From assembly GCA_018648225.1 (NCBI GenBank), contig JABGRQ010000108.1:1-43857 (forward strand): a stretch of DNA of 43,857 nt, given 5' to 3'. Shown here piece after piece: positions 7,719 through 15,540 of the stretch. Each line of letters starts with the position of its first letter. Position 1 is the first letter of the stretch. The DNA comes from Chloroflexota bacterium. GTDB lineage: Bacteria; Chloroflexota; Anaerolineae; Anaerolineales; UBA11858. A program made the position numbers and the translations under genes. A model generated the notes under the pieces. It saw only the letters and a list, made by a program, of their open reading frames with translations. It did no database searches and was not told the DNA's origin.

Positions 7719-10700
7719 ATGGCCTTCAAACAAGTACCCAACAAAGTCGATTTTATCGAACAAGAACACGAAGTATTGCAATTCTGGAAAGAGTCGAATG
7801 CTTTCGCCAAAATGCGCGCTATCCATAAGGGACAGCCAACCTGGTCGTTCATTGATGGGCCGATTACGGCCAATAACCCGATGGGCGTGCATCACGGCTG
7901 GGGACGTACCTACAAAGACCTTTACAACCGTTACTGGACAATGCGCGGCCGCGAGTTGCGCTACCAGAACGGCTTCGATTGCCAGGGTTTATGGGTTGAA
8001 GTGGAAGTCGAAAAAGAGAAAGGTTTCAAATCGAAAATGGATATTGAAGCCTACGGCCTGGATGCCTTCGTCAAAGAATGCAAGGCGCGCGTGCTGCGTT
8101 ATGCGGGTGTGCAAACGGATCAATCCGTGCGTTTGGGCTACTGGATGGAATGGAACGACCCTGAAAAACTCAACTGGCTGGCCGACCGGCTGCTAGAAGA
8201 CCCGCTGCAAGAGATCACCTTCACTGGGCCGAATGGCAAAACCGTCACCGACACGGTGGAACAGGTCATCGGGCAATTGGGTCTACCCCAACTGGGCGGC
8301 AGCTACTTTACCTTCTCCAACGAGAACAACTTCATGATCTGGAAGATGATCAAAAAGAGTTGGGAGAAAGGTTGGCTTTACCGCGGCGCTGATGTCATGC
8401 CCTGGTGCCCGCGTTGCGCCACCGGCATCAGCCAGCACGAAATCGTCACCGATGGGTATATGGAGTTGACGCATCGCTCTGTTACGCTCCGTTTCCCGTT
8501 GCGCGAACGCCCCGGCGAATCACTCTTGGTTTGGACGACCACCCCTTGGACGCTCACCAGCAACGTCGCCGCGGCCGTTGGCCCCGAACTCGACTACGTC
8601 AAAGTGCAAAACGGCGAGCATATCCTGTATCTTTCCAAAGGTACGCTGCACATGTTGCGCGGCGAATATCAGGTATTGGCCGAACTCAAAGGCAAAGAAA
8701 TGGAAGGCTGGACCTATGACGGCCCCTTTGATGATCTGCCCGCCGCCAATACACCCGGTGGCGTGACTTATCTCAACGAACTGATTGAAGGTATTGAAGC
8801 CACCGCCGCTCAGACTCATCAGGTCATCCTGTGGGATGAAGTCGGCGAAGCCGAAGGTACGGGCATCGTCCACATTGCCCCCGGCTGCGGCGCCGAAGAC
8901 TTTGAACTTGGCAAGGAGCATAAATTCCCGCTGATTGCCCCCATCGAAGATGAAGGCGATTTCATTGAAGGCTTCGGCTGGCTCAGCGGGATGCACGTCT
9001 CCGAGGTGGGCGAACCCATTTTCAAGAATCTCGAAGAAAAAGGCGTACTCTATGTGGTAGAACCCTACACCCACCGCTACCCTACCTGCTGGCGCTGCAA
9101 AACCGAGTTGGTTTTCCGACTGGTGGATGAGTGGTTTATCAGCATGGGTGAACTCTACGACAAACCGCGCGAAGAAGTCACCGCCGCCGAGAAAGAAACC
9201 TCCCTGCGTTACCAGATCATGGACGTGGTCGATCAAATTCGCTGGATTCCTGAATTCGGTCACAAGCGCGAACTCGACTGGCTGCGCAATATGCACGACT
9301 GGATGATCTCCAAGAAACGCTATTGGGGTCTGGCGTTGCCTATCTGGGTCTGTGAAGACTGCGACAGCTATCATGTGATTGGCGATGAGCACGAACTCGA
9401 AGCGCGCGCCATCGCCGGTTGGGATGAATTCAAAGGCCACACGCCCCACCGCCCCTTCATCGACAAGATCAAACTCGCCTGCGAGTGCGGCGGTGAGATG
9501 AACCGCATCCCCGATGTGGGCAACCCCTGGCTGGATGCCGGCATCGTCAGCTTTTCCACGCTCAGCTATCGCGAAGACCCCGATTTCTGGCGTAAATGGT
9601 ACCCCGCCAATTGGATCAGCGAATCCTTCCCCGGCCAATTCCGCAACTGGTTCTACTCGCTGCTGGCGATGGCAACCGTACTCGACAATTCAGTGCCCTT
9701 CCTTGAAAACTTTGGCTATGCCAGCCTGTTGGCTGAAGATGGCCGCCAGATGCACAAAAGCTGGGGCAACTCCATCGAATTCAACGACGCCGCCGACAAA
9801 ATGGGCGTAGATACCATGCGCTGGCTCTACTGCGCCCATAAGCCCGAAAATGACCTGCTTTTCGGTTTTCACCGCGCTGAAGAAACCCGCCGCCGCTTCA
9901 TTATCCCGCTGTGGAATGTCTATTCTTTCTTTGCAACGTATGCCAGTTTGGATGGTTGGGTTCCCTCACCCCCTTCCCCTCTCCCATTGGGAGAGGGGGG
10001 AGGGGGCCGGGGGGCGGGGGGGGGGGGCTTCAACCCTGCAATCCCGGAGGGAGCCACGCCCCAAAGCGACAATCCGTTAGACAGGTGGATACTCGCCCGC
10101 CTGAACCAGGTGGTGGCGCGTGTGACCGATGCTTTTACCAACTCCGATGCGTATTCAGCTACTCTGGCCTTCGAATCCCTGATGGATGACCTGAGCAACT
10201 GGTACGTGCGCCGTTCGCGCCGCCGCTTCTGGAAATCGGAACACGACAGCGATAAAGATACCGCCTACGCCACCCTGTGGCATGTGCTCGTCAAAATGAG
10301 CCGCGCTCTGGCTCCCGTGATTCCTTTCATCACCGATGTGATGTACCAAAATCTGGTGCGCGGTGTCTTCGAAAACGCCTACGAGAGCGTCCATCACACC
10401 GATTGGCCTGATGTCGACCAGGCTGCGATTGACGAGAAACTCATCTACGAGATGGATCTGGCCCGCCGCCTGGCCAGCCTGGGCCTCAGCGCCCGCGGCG
10501 ATGCAGGCATCAAAGTGCGCCAGCCGCTTAGCAAAATGTTGGCCTATGTCAGCGAGGGGCAGGCCGAGTTGAGCGACGAATTGGTCGAAATTGTGGCCGA
10601 TGAACTCAATATCAAGGCCTTTGAATTTATTGCTACTGCCGATGATTTGGTGAGCTACAAATTGCTGCCCAATAACAAATTACTTGGCCCCAAGTTTGGC

Positions 10701-11195
10701 GCGGATTTCCCGGCTCTTCGGGCGGCATTGGCTGCGCTAGACCCCGCCGAAGTCGTTGCCAAAGTCGAAGCGGGCGAACCCGTAACTTGCAGCTTGCAGC
10801 TTGCGACTGGGGAAGAAACCGTTACACTAACCAGCGAAGAAATCATCGTCACCACCGAAGCCGCCGAAGGTCTGGCTGTGGCTGCGGACAAGTTGGTCAC
10901 GGTAGCGATTGAAACCACCCTAACGGCAGAACTCAAAGCCGAAGGTCTGGCGCGGGAGATTGTCCGCCGGGTGCAGGCCCAACGCAAGAGCGCAGATTTC
11001 AACATCGAGGACAGAATCACCACCTGGTACACGTCCGCTGGCTCGCTTGAAGATGTGTTCCGGGCCTGGGGCGAGTACATCCAGGCGGAGACGCTCACCA
11101 CTGAGCTAATCCCCGGTGATCCCCCCACCGAAGCCTTCATCGAGACGCATACGATTGAAGGTGAGCAAGTCACCATCGGCATGAAACAGAACTGA
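7719..11195 (+). CDS. ileS: Isoleucyl-tRNA synthetase
   Basis: This 1158-aa class I synthetase charges tRNA-Ile. The HIGH box is HHGWG (residues 58-62) and the KMSKS box is MHKSW (678-682). The editing domain lies between them, with Cys pairs WCPRC and CWRC typical of the IleRS/ValRS group. The anticodon-binding domain starts at DRWILARLN. Identity as IleRS rather than ValRS is supported by the T-box with an ATC specifier. Residues about 748-771 (PSPPSPLPLGEG and Gly-rich sequence) are encoded by an inserted repeat in the linker between catalytic and anticodon domains; the frame is kept. GGAGAGGAAAC precedes ATG 7719. A terminator follows the stop. Confidence 0.95.
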   Translation: MAFKQVPNKVDFIEQEHEVLQFWKESNAFAKMRAIHKGQPTWSFIDGPITANNPMGVHHGWGRTYKDLYNRYWTMRGRELRYQNGFDCQGLWVEVEVEKEKGFKSKMDIEAYGLDAFVKECKARVLRYAGVQTDQSVRLGYWMEWNDPEKLNWLADRLLEDPLQEITFTGPNGKTVTDTVEQVIGQLGLPQLGGSYFTFSNENNFMIWKMIKKSWEKGWLYRGADVMPWCPRCATGISQHEIVTDGYMELTHRSVTLRFPLRERPGESLLVWTTTPWTLTSNVAAAVGPELDYVKVQNGEHILYLSKGTLHMLRGEYQVLAELKGKEMEGWTYDGPFDDLPAANTPGGVTYLNELIEGIEATAAQTHQVILWDEVGEAEGTGIVHIAPGCGAEDFELGKEHKFPLIAPIEDEGDFIEGFGWLSGMHVSEVGEPIFKNLEEKGVLYVVEPYTHRYPTCWRCKTELVFRLVDEWFISMGELYDKPREEVTAAEKETSLRYQIMDVVDQIRWIPEFGHKRELDWLRNMHDWMISKKRYWGLALPIWVCEDCDSYHVIGDEHELEARAIAGWDEFKGHTPHRPFIDKIKLACECGGEMNRIPDVGNPWLDAGIVSFSTLSYREDPDFWRKWYPANWISESFPGQFRNWFYSLLAMATVLDNSVPFLENFGYASLLAEDGRQMHKSWGNSIEFNDAADKMGVDTMRWLYCAHKPENDLLFGFHRAEETRRRFIIPLWNVYSFFATYASLDGWVPSPPSPLPLGEGGGGRGAGGGGFNPAIPEGATPQSDNPLDRWILARLNQVVARVTDAFTNSDAYSATLAFESLMDDLSNWYVRRSRRRFWKSEHDSDKDTAYATLWHVLVKMSRALAPVIPFITDVMYQNLVRGVFENAYESVHHTDWPDVDQAAIDEKLIYEMDLARRLASLGLSARGDAGIKVRQPLSKMLAYVSEGQAELSDELVEIVADELNIKAFEFIATADDLVSYKLLPNNKLLGPKFGADFPALRAALAALDPAEVVAKVEAGEPVTCSLQLATGEETVTLTSEEIIVTTEAAEGLAVAADKLVTVAIETTLTAELKAEGLAREIVRRVQAQRKSADFNIEDRITTWYTSAGSLEDVFRAWGEYIQAETLTTELIPGDPPTEAFIETHTIEGEQVTIGMKQN
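9963..10027. repeat. GC-rich palindromic repeat inserted in-frame in ileS
   Basis: CCTCACCCCCTTCCCC...TCTCCC, ATT, then GGGAGAGG...GGAGGGGG form a palindrome, followed by a G-rich tail with 12 consecutive G at 10016-10027. It differs sharply in composition from the surrounding gene. A related CCCCTCCCCCG/CGGGGGAGGGG palindrome lies at 31855-31879. Confidence 0.8.
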
Positions 11196-11199
11196 TGCT

Positions 11200-11236
11200 A
11201 AAAACTCCGAGATTACCTAAATTTCGGAGTTTTTTT
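11200..11236 (+). terminator. ileS terminator
   Basis: AAAACTCCGA ... TCGGAGTTTTTTT with a 13-nt loop, five bases after the ileS stop. Confidence 0.85.
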
Positions 11237-11269
11237 GAATTTCCAACAACGCGTAGAAGGAGCAAAGCA

Positions 11270-12310
11270 ATGAAAGCAGCCATTTTTGAAAAATTTGGTC
11301 AACCTCTGGAAATTAGAACCCTACCTGACCCCACGCCGCATGCCGATGGTGTTGTCATTCAGGTTATGGCTAATGGCATTTGCCGCAGCGATTGGCATGG
11401 CTGGATGGGACATGATTCTGATGTTCATTTGCCGCATGTGCCTGGGCACGAGTTGGCTGGTATTGTTGTCGCGGTTGGCAAAGATGTGCGCCGCTGGGCC
11501 GAGGGCGATCGCGTCACGCTGCCCTTTGCTTGCGGCTGTGGTCATTGTGAACAGTGTCTCTCAGGAAATCAGCAAGTTTGCGATAATTATTTTCAACCCG
11601 GATTCACGGCCTGGGGTTCGTTTGCCGAATATGTTGCTATTCGTTACGCGGACACCAACCTCGTGCGTTTGCCGGACAGTTTAGATTTTATTGAAGCGGC
11701 CAGCCTGGGCTGTCGCTTCATTACATCCTTTCGCGCTGTGGCGGTTCAGGGACGCGTTGCACCGGGGGAGTGGGTTGTTGTGCATGGCTGCGGCGGGATT
11801 GGCCTTTCGGCAGTGATGATCGCCAGCGCCATGGGCGCCCAGGTTATTGGGGTGGATATTAACGATGATGCTCTCAAGCTTGCGCACACGTTGGGGGCTG
11901 CGGTCACGCTCAATGCGCGCGAGGAAGCGCAGCTTATAGAAGCCATCAAAACGATCACCGGAGGCGGTGCGCAGGTTTCTATGGATGCTTTGGGCAGCAA
12001 CGAAACCTGTCGTAACTCACTTATGAGCTTGCGCAAACGCGGCCGTCATGTTCAGGTTGGTGTGATGGCCGACGCAGACAAAGAAACTCCCATCCCGATG
12101 GGTTGGGTGATGTTCAATGAAATTGAATTGATCGGCAGCCATGGTATGCAGGCTCATGCGTATGCTCCGATGCTGGATATGATTACAACGGGTAAACTGC
12201 AGCCCGGAAAAATGATCAGCAAGACAGTTTCCCTGGAAGAATCTTTCGAAGTATTACAATCTATGGGTGAATCGCCTCCGACCGGAGTTGTGGTGATTGA
12301 TCGGTTTTAG
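11270..12310 (+). CDS. Zinc-dependent alcohol dehydrogenase (MDR family)
   Basis: This 346-aa protein is a usual length for medium-chain dehydrogenases. Catalytic zinc ligands are C38 (GICRSDW), H60/E61 (PGHELAG) and C148 (SLGCRF). The structural zinc site is C90, C93, C96, C104. The NAD(P) Rossmann motif GCGGIGL is at 173-179, with VDIN at the end of the second strand, where the Asp favours NAD. A longer reading frame opens at 11195, but it lies across the ileS terminator; AAGGAG nine bases before ATG 11270 decides the start. It is probably transcribed alone. The alcohol or polyol substrate cannot be read from the sequence. Confidence 0.92.
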   Translation: MKAAIFEKFGQPLEIRTLPDPTPHADGVVIQVMANGICRSDWHGWMGHDSDVHLPHVPGHELAGIVVAVGKDVRRWAEGDRVTLPFACGCGHCEQCLSGNQQVCDNYFQPGFTAWGSFAEYVAIRYADTNLVRLPDSLDFIEAASLGCRFITSFRAVAVQGRVAPGEWVVVHGCGGIGLSAVMIASAMGAQVIGVDINDDALKLAHTLGAAVTLNAREEAQLIEAIKTITGGGAQVSMDALGSNETCRNSLMSLRKRGRHVQVGVMADADKETPIPMGWVMFNEIELIGSHGMQAHAYAPMLDMITTGKLQPGKMISKTVSLEESFEVLQSMGESPPTGVVVIDRF

Positions 12311-12437
12311 CCAGATTCTTTGACAAGCTTACGCGCCATTTTTTGTGCTCTTCGTTGTCGTATCTTCATCCAACGAAACGGGTTATAATATTTAGCAAAT
12401 CGGAGTATATTAGTCCGTATTGTCAAAGGAGAATAAA

Positions 12438-12863
12438 ATGGATTTTAGTTCAATAAACTGGTTGGCAGTTGTGGCATGTGTAGTCGCCAGCATGATCTCA
12501 GGGTATGTCTGGTATAACCCGAAGACGTTCTTCCCCATCTGGTGGCGCGGAATTGGCAAAACTGAGCAGGATGAGCCCGATACCAGTAATATGGGTATGA
12601 CCTGGGGATTAACGATCCTTGCCTCGCTTGTTCAGGCTATATTTATGGCCCTGTTGGTCAACGCAATGGGAAGTATGGCAGGGGGTGCCACGCTTGTCTC
12701 GGGCGTGACGACTGGCTTTTTGCTTTGGCTTGGTTTTGTGGCTCCGACCAATTTGGTCAATAAATTATTCGCAGGGCACGGTCTAAAAATCTGGGCGATT
12801 GAGGCTGGCAATCATCTACTCAATTTTGTGGTCTTTGGCGCGATTTTGGGCGCATGGCACTAG
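12438..12863 (+). CDS. DUF1761-like integral membrane protein
   Basis: This 141-aa protein has four hydrophobic helices (about residues 7-27, 54-76, 80-100, 115-138). The early WYNPKTFFPIWW and GFVAPTN stretches resemble DUF1761 proteins, small four-helix membrane proteins of unknown function. AAGGAG before ATG 12438 decides the start over the upstream TTG at 12420. It ends in a strong terminator. Its role is unknown. Confidence 0.8.
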   Translation: MDFSSINWLAVVACVVASMISGYVWYNPKTFFPIWWRGIGKTEQDEPDTSNMGMTWGLTILASLVQAIFMALLVNAMGSMAGGATLVSGVTTGFLLWLGFVAPTNLVNKLFAGHGLKIWAIEAGNHLLNFVVFGAILGAWH

Positions 12864-12885
12864 GCTCAAATTCAAACAAGCGCAC

Positions 12886-12923
12886 AAAAAATCCCCTGGT
12901 CATATATGACCAGGGGATTTTTT
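12886..12923 (+). terminator. Terminator after the DUF1761 gene
   Basis: AAAAAATCCCCTGGTCAT / ATGACCAGGGGATTTTTT is a perfect 18-bp palindrome around a TA centre. It has a T-run both ways. Confidence 0.92.
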
Positions 12924-12928
12924 GTCTA

Positions 12929-12937
12929 TGATACAAT
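12929..12937 (+). promoter_or_regulatory. Extended -10, possible leaderless start
   Basis: TGATACAAT, identical to the box at 3095-3103, ends seven bases before ATG 12945. It lies directly after the terminator. Confidence 0.5.
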
Positions 12938-12944
12938 CCAGCCC

Positions 12945-13121
12945 ATGAATTTGAGCAAGCCCTTCGTTGCCTTGTTTTTGCTCACCGCGGCTTGTCGCCC
13001 AGTCCTTACGATTGGCTGGAGTGAAATTGCCATTGTCATCGTCTTGGTAGTGGTACTCGTCGGCCCGATGCTTTTTCGCCTTTACCGTCGCTGGGATGAA
13101 TTTCAACGCAGGCGGCGGTAA
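12945..13121 (+). CDS. 58-aa TatA-like single-pass membrane protein
   Basis: It has a short hydrophobic N-terminus ending LLTAAC, then IGWSEIAIVIVLVVVLVGP, then a basic tail (RLYRRWDEFQRRRR). The G-x-x-E-I start, the hydrophobic helix and the GP hinge recall TatA/TatB, but the usual amphipathic helix is reduced to about 16 residues and FGP is VGP. It could be a divergent Tat-type component, a small lipoprotein (the LTAAC context is a poor lipobox) or an unrelated membrane peptide. Its frame extends up to 12906, but that start lies within the terminator. No Shine-Dalgarno. Confidence 0.55.
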   Translation: MNLSKPFVALFLLTAACRPVLTIGWSEIAIVIVLVVVLVGPMLFRLYRRWDEFQRRRR

Positions 13122-13201
13122 CATGGCGTGATAAGCACAGAATTCCGGCGGGATTTGATGTGTTGCCTGCCGTGTAAATGAAGGTTCCTCAGTGAGGAAA
13201 A

Positions 13202-13366
13202 ATGAACCCCCGCATTCAAGAACTGGAACAACAAATCAAAGAAATAAAAGACCGCTGGCCCAAACATTCTGTTCAACCGTGGCTATTACAGCAACTGGAA
13301 GAATTGGAAGATGAGTTGGCCGCGTTAACGAATGAAGATGCAAACCACCGTGCTGAAAACCCCTAA
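13202..13366 (+). CDS. 54-aa coiled-coil-like small protein
   Basis: A short frame starts with ATG 13202 after GTGAGGAAAA. It encodes two charged helices (IQELEQQIKEIKDRW and LLQQLEELEDELAAL) joined by PKHSVQPW. The heptad pattern and lack of hydrophobic stretches suggest a soluble helical hairpin. Its last 35 bases overlap the start of the MFS transporter in another frame, which points to translational coupling. Function unknown. Confidence 0.65.
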   Translation: MNPRIQELEQQIKEIKDRWPKHSVQPWLLQQLEELEDELAALTNEDANHRAENP

Positions 13367-14549
13367 ATCGAAAACACTTAATCATAACCCGTTGCTCGTG
13401 ACGTACGCTTATTATGGAGCTTTCATAATTTTGGGCATGGTCACCGCGTCAATGGGGCCTTCGCTGTCTTTTTTGGCTGAAAATACCAGCACGGCCCTGG
13501 GCAATATCGGGTTGGTTTTTTCAGCCCGGGCGGGCGGCTATTTGAGCGGCTCTCTGCTCAGTGGGGGCGCGTACGACCGTTTCTCTGGGCATCGCATCAT
13601 GGCGGCGATGTTGTTTTTACTGGGGGTGTTATTTTTCGCGCTTCCGGCGGTGATGCATTTGTGGCTGCTGATATTGATTGTCTTTTTTCTTGGATTTACT
13701 GAGGGCGCTGTCGATGTGGGGGGGAATACACTCTTGGTGTGGGTGCATCAGAAAAAAGTTGGCCCCTTTATGAATGCGTTGCACGCTTTTTTTGGCGTTG
13801 GCTCTTTTCTGGCGCCGCTGATTTTGGCGCAAACCATGAATTGGGGCAGTAATTTTGTCATGGGATATCGTCTGATTGCCATATTGATTTTCCCAATGGC
13901 ATTTTGGATCTGGCAGTTACCCAGTCCGGCCGCGCCTATACAGGAGAAACCTTCGCAGACTGTACAAGTACCGCAAAAAAGCGCAACCAGCAAATGGATA
14001 TTCTTGCTCGCGTTGTTTTTATTTTTATATGTGGGATTGGAAGTTGGTTTTAGCGGCTGGATTTTTACCTATGCCCGCGCCATGGGGCTGGCGACCGAAA
14101 CATCTGCCGCCATTTTGACTGCCTTTTTCTGGGGTGGATTTACGGTGGCGCGCATCTTCAGTATCCCTCTGGCGACGCGCACACAGCCGAAGACGTTGCT
14201 GCTAATGAGCCTGGCAGGTGGGCTGTTGAGCATAACCGCGATCGTACTTTTCCCATCGTCGGTGCTTGCGCTTTGGGGCGGAACACTTAGCTTGGGGATG
14301 TCCATTGCCGCCATTTTTCCGAGCACCATCTCGTTTGCTGAAAATATTATTTCACTTACTGGAAAATTGACACGTTGGTTTTTCGTGGGCGCTGGCCTGG
14401 GGGCGATGGGCCTGCCCTGGCTGTTGGGGAAATTCTTTGAGAATTATGGCGCTTTGGCTGTTGTTCGTGCCCTCTTTGTAGATACGCTCTTGGCGCTGAT
14501 CGTCTTTCTGTGTATTGTAATGATGGGGCGAGCGCGGCAGAAAAATTGA
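13332..14549 (+). CDS. Major facilitator superfamily transporter
   Basis: This 405-aa protein has about 12 transmembrane helices and a loop near residue 200 (SPAAPIQEKPSQTVQ). The first helix region and the motif SGGAYDRFSGHR (residues about 75-86), in the helix 2-3 loop, match the MFS A-motif position. Similarity in layout is to the FucP/sugar-type and Bsc-type facilitators; the substrate is unknown. The start at ATG 13332 (or 13338) has no independent ribosome site and is nested in the end of the 54-aa gene, so translation is probably coupled. A long terminator follows. Confidence 0.88.
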   Translation: MKMQTTVLKTPKSKTLNHNPLLVTYAYYGAFIILGMVTASMGPSLSFLAENTSTALGNIGLVFSARAGGYLSGSLLSGGAYDRFSGHRIMAAMLFLLGVLFFALPAVMHLWLLILIVFFLGFTEGAVDVGGNTLLVWVHQKKVGPFMNALHAFFGVGSFLAPLILAQTMNWGSNFVMGYRLIAILIFPMAFWIWQLPSPAAPIQEKPSQTVQVPQKSATSKWIFLLALFLFLYVGLEVGFSGWIFTYARAMGLATETSAAILTAFFWGGFTVARIFSIPLATRTQPKTLLLMSLAGGLLSITAIVLFPSSVLALWGGTLSLGMSIAAIFPSTISFAENIISLTGKLTRWFFVGAGLGAMGLPWLLGKFFENYGALAVVRALFVDTLLALIVFLCIVMMGRARQKN

Positions 14550-14550
14550 A

Positions 14551-14595
14551 TCCAAAAAGGAGTGGCCGCATATTTCCACCACTCCTTTTTGGATA
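14551..14595. terminator. Long terminator hairpin after the MFS gene
   Basis: ATCCAAAAAGGAGTGG pairs perfectly with CCACTCCTTTTTGGAT, loop about 13 nt. Convergent genes on both sides could share it. Confidence 0.85.
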
Positions 14596-14680
14596 GAGCT
14601 TGTATCGTTTTTATCCTGCATAGTTTTAAAAATAGTGCAAGGTAAAACTTATCTAAGCACTATCTGACTGATTTTCTAGA

Positions 14681-14917
14681 CTATCCGCCCCACTCGGCAC
14701 CCTTCATAATTTCTTCCAATGCAATTGTATGACTGCATCGTCCACGGGTTTGAAAGAAATCACAATCACACTTCCATTGTCCTTGCTCAAAACCAACTTG
14801 ATGAGGGTTGTTCTTACCGTCAAAAGTTACGCTCAGGGTATTTACCTGAATGCGGCTGCGCTCTTCTGTTGCATAGCGTTTTGCTTTTTTGATCTTGCCG
14901 ATCATCCCATAATCCAT
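14681..14917 (-). CDS. Small SWIM zinc-finger protein
   Basis: This 78-aa protein ends in a SWIM motif C50-x-C52-x8-C61-x-H63 (WKCDCDFFQTRGRCSH). SWIM fingers bind zinc and contact DNA or proteins. Usually they are part of larger proteins such as SNF2 helicases or transposases; here the finger makes up nearly the whole protein, after a basic beta-like N-terminus. AGGAG eight bases before ATG 14917 gives a clear start. It may be a free-standing accessory factor. Confidence 0.82.
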   Translation of the reverse strand: MDYGMIGKIKKAKRYATEERSRIQVNTLSVTFDGKNNPHQVGFEQGQWKCDCDFFQTRGRCSHTIALEEIMKGAEWGG

Positions 14918-14948
14918 AATCTTGTCTCCTGATATATTGTAATTAGAG

Positions 14949-15042
14949 CTTACGCAATCGTGCCGGGAAAATCCAAAAACAGGTATGTGGTGAAGCCCCC
15001 GCCTGCTTTGTTTAGGATAGATCCTTCAGCGTACTGCGTAAG
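14949..15042. repeat. MITE-like element with CTTACGCA/TGCGTAAG ends
   Basis: CTTACGCA and TGCGTAAG are inverted 8-bp ends about 94 bp apart. Inside, AAAAACAGG is partly answered by CCTGCTTTGTTT. There is no coding capacity. Similar ends bound the element at 28451-28573, and a lone half (TGCGTAAGTTCC) lies near 2905. The rest of the gap 14918-15254 holds only the hairpin at 15134. Confidence 0.55.
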
Positions 15043-15133
15043 GCCGATTGAATTATTAACTGCCCGGGTTGATGCCATCTATATGGAAGTTTATGCGTGT
15101 TTGCGAGGTGAGCAATAATATTGGATTAAACGA

Positions 15134-15159
15134 AAAGCACGCGAAAACGCGCGTGCTTT
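15134..15159 (-). terminator. Probable terminator of the GNAT/endonuclease V unit
   Basis: AAAGCACGCG and CGCGTGCTTT flank a 6-nt loop. On the minus strand the stem ends in GCTTTTCGTTT, a modest T-run. Confidence 0.6.
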
Positions 15160-15254
15160 AGTTTGCCACAAAATAAACTCGGTTTTTGCATGATACTCGC
15201 ATAAGCAAACAGCCTCCGAAGATGTTTCCAGTATACGCTGAGTTGTGGGTAAAG

Positions 15255-15521
15255 TCAACTCTTTGCAGAAGCCAGGCGGTGTGCCAGGCGAGTGGGTTCG
15301 AGCAGCGCTACCGCGGCGCGGGCAATAGTCTTCCCGCGTGGAAAACCGACGTCGATCCCGGCTACGCTCTGGAGTGGGTGGCTGCTCAATGGGGCGTGGA
15401 CAACCTTTGAGCGCAACTCTGTCTGAATACGGATCGCATCTCTGGGGGTTAGATTCCAGCTATGGGCCTGGCGCGCCAACTCAATGCGGCGCGCGAATAT
15501 CCTTGTGGTTGATGAGGTCAT
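15255..15521 (-). pseudogene. nfi: Truncated endonuclease V remnant
   Basis: The 88-aa frame matches only the N-terminal third of endonuclease V: a leading helix (DAIRIQTELRSKVV), then VAGIDVGFPRG, whose Asp is the first metal-binding residue of the family, then RAAVALL. Full-length enzymes are about 220 aa and need further acidic residues and the FVDGHG region, which are missing. The frame ends at LASAKS and the next 75 bases show no continuation in any frame that I can see. Endonuclease V nicks DNA beside deoxyinosine; this remnant should be inactive. It follows the GNAT gene by 19 bp. Confidence 0.72.
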
Positions 15522-15540
15522 CTTTCGGATGGTGAAAAGG

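Noticed and set aside
8520-9638. Minus-strand open frame of 372 aa inside ileS
   Set aside because: It mirrors the codon use of ileS, whose catalytic and editing motifs are beyond doubt.
11195-11269. Upstream start of the alcohol dehydrogenase at 11195
   Set aside because: The extension crosses the ileS terminator and lacks homology; AAGGAG supports ATG 11270.
12906-12944. Upstream start of the TatA-like gene at 12906
   Set aside because: It lies inside the right arm of a perfect terminator hairpin.
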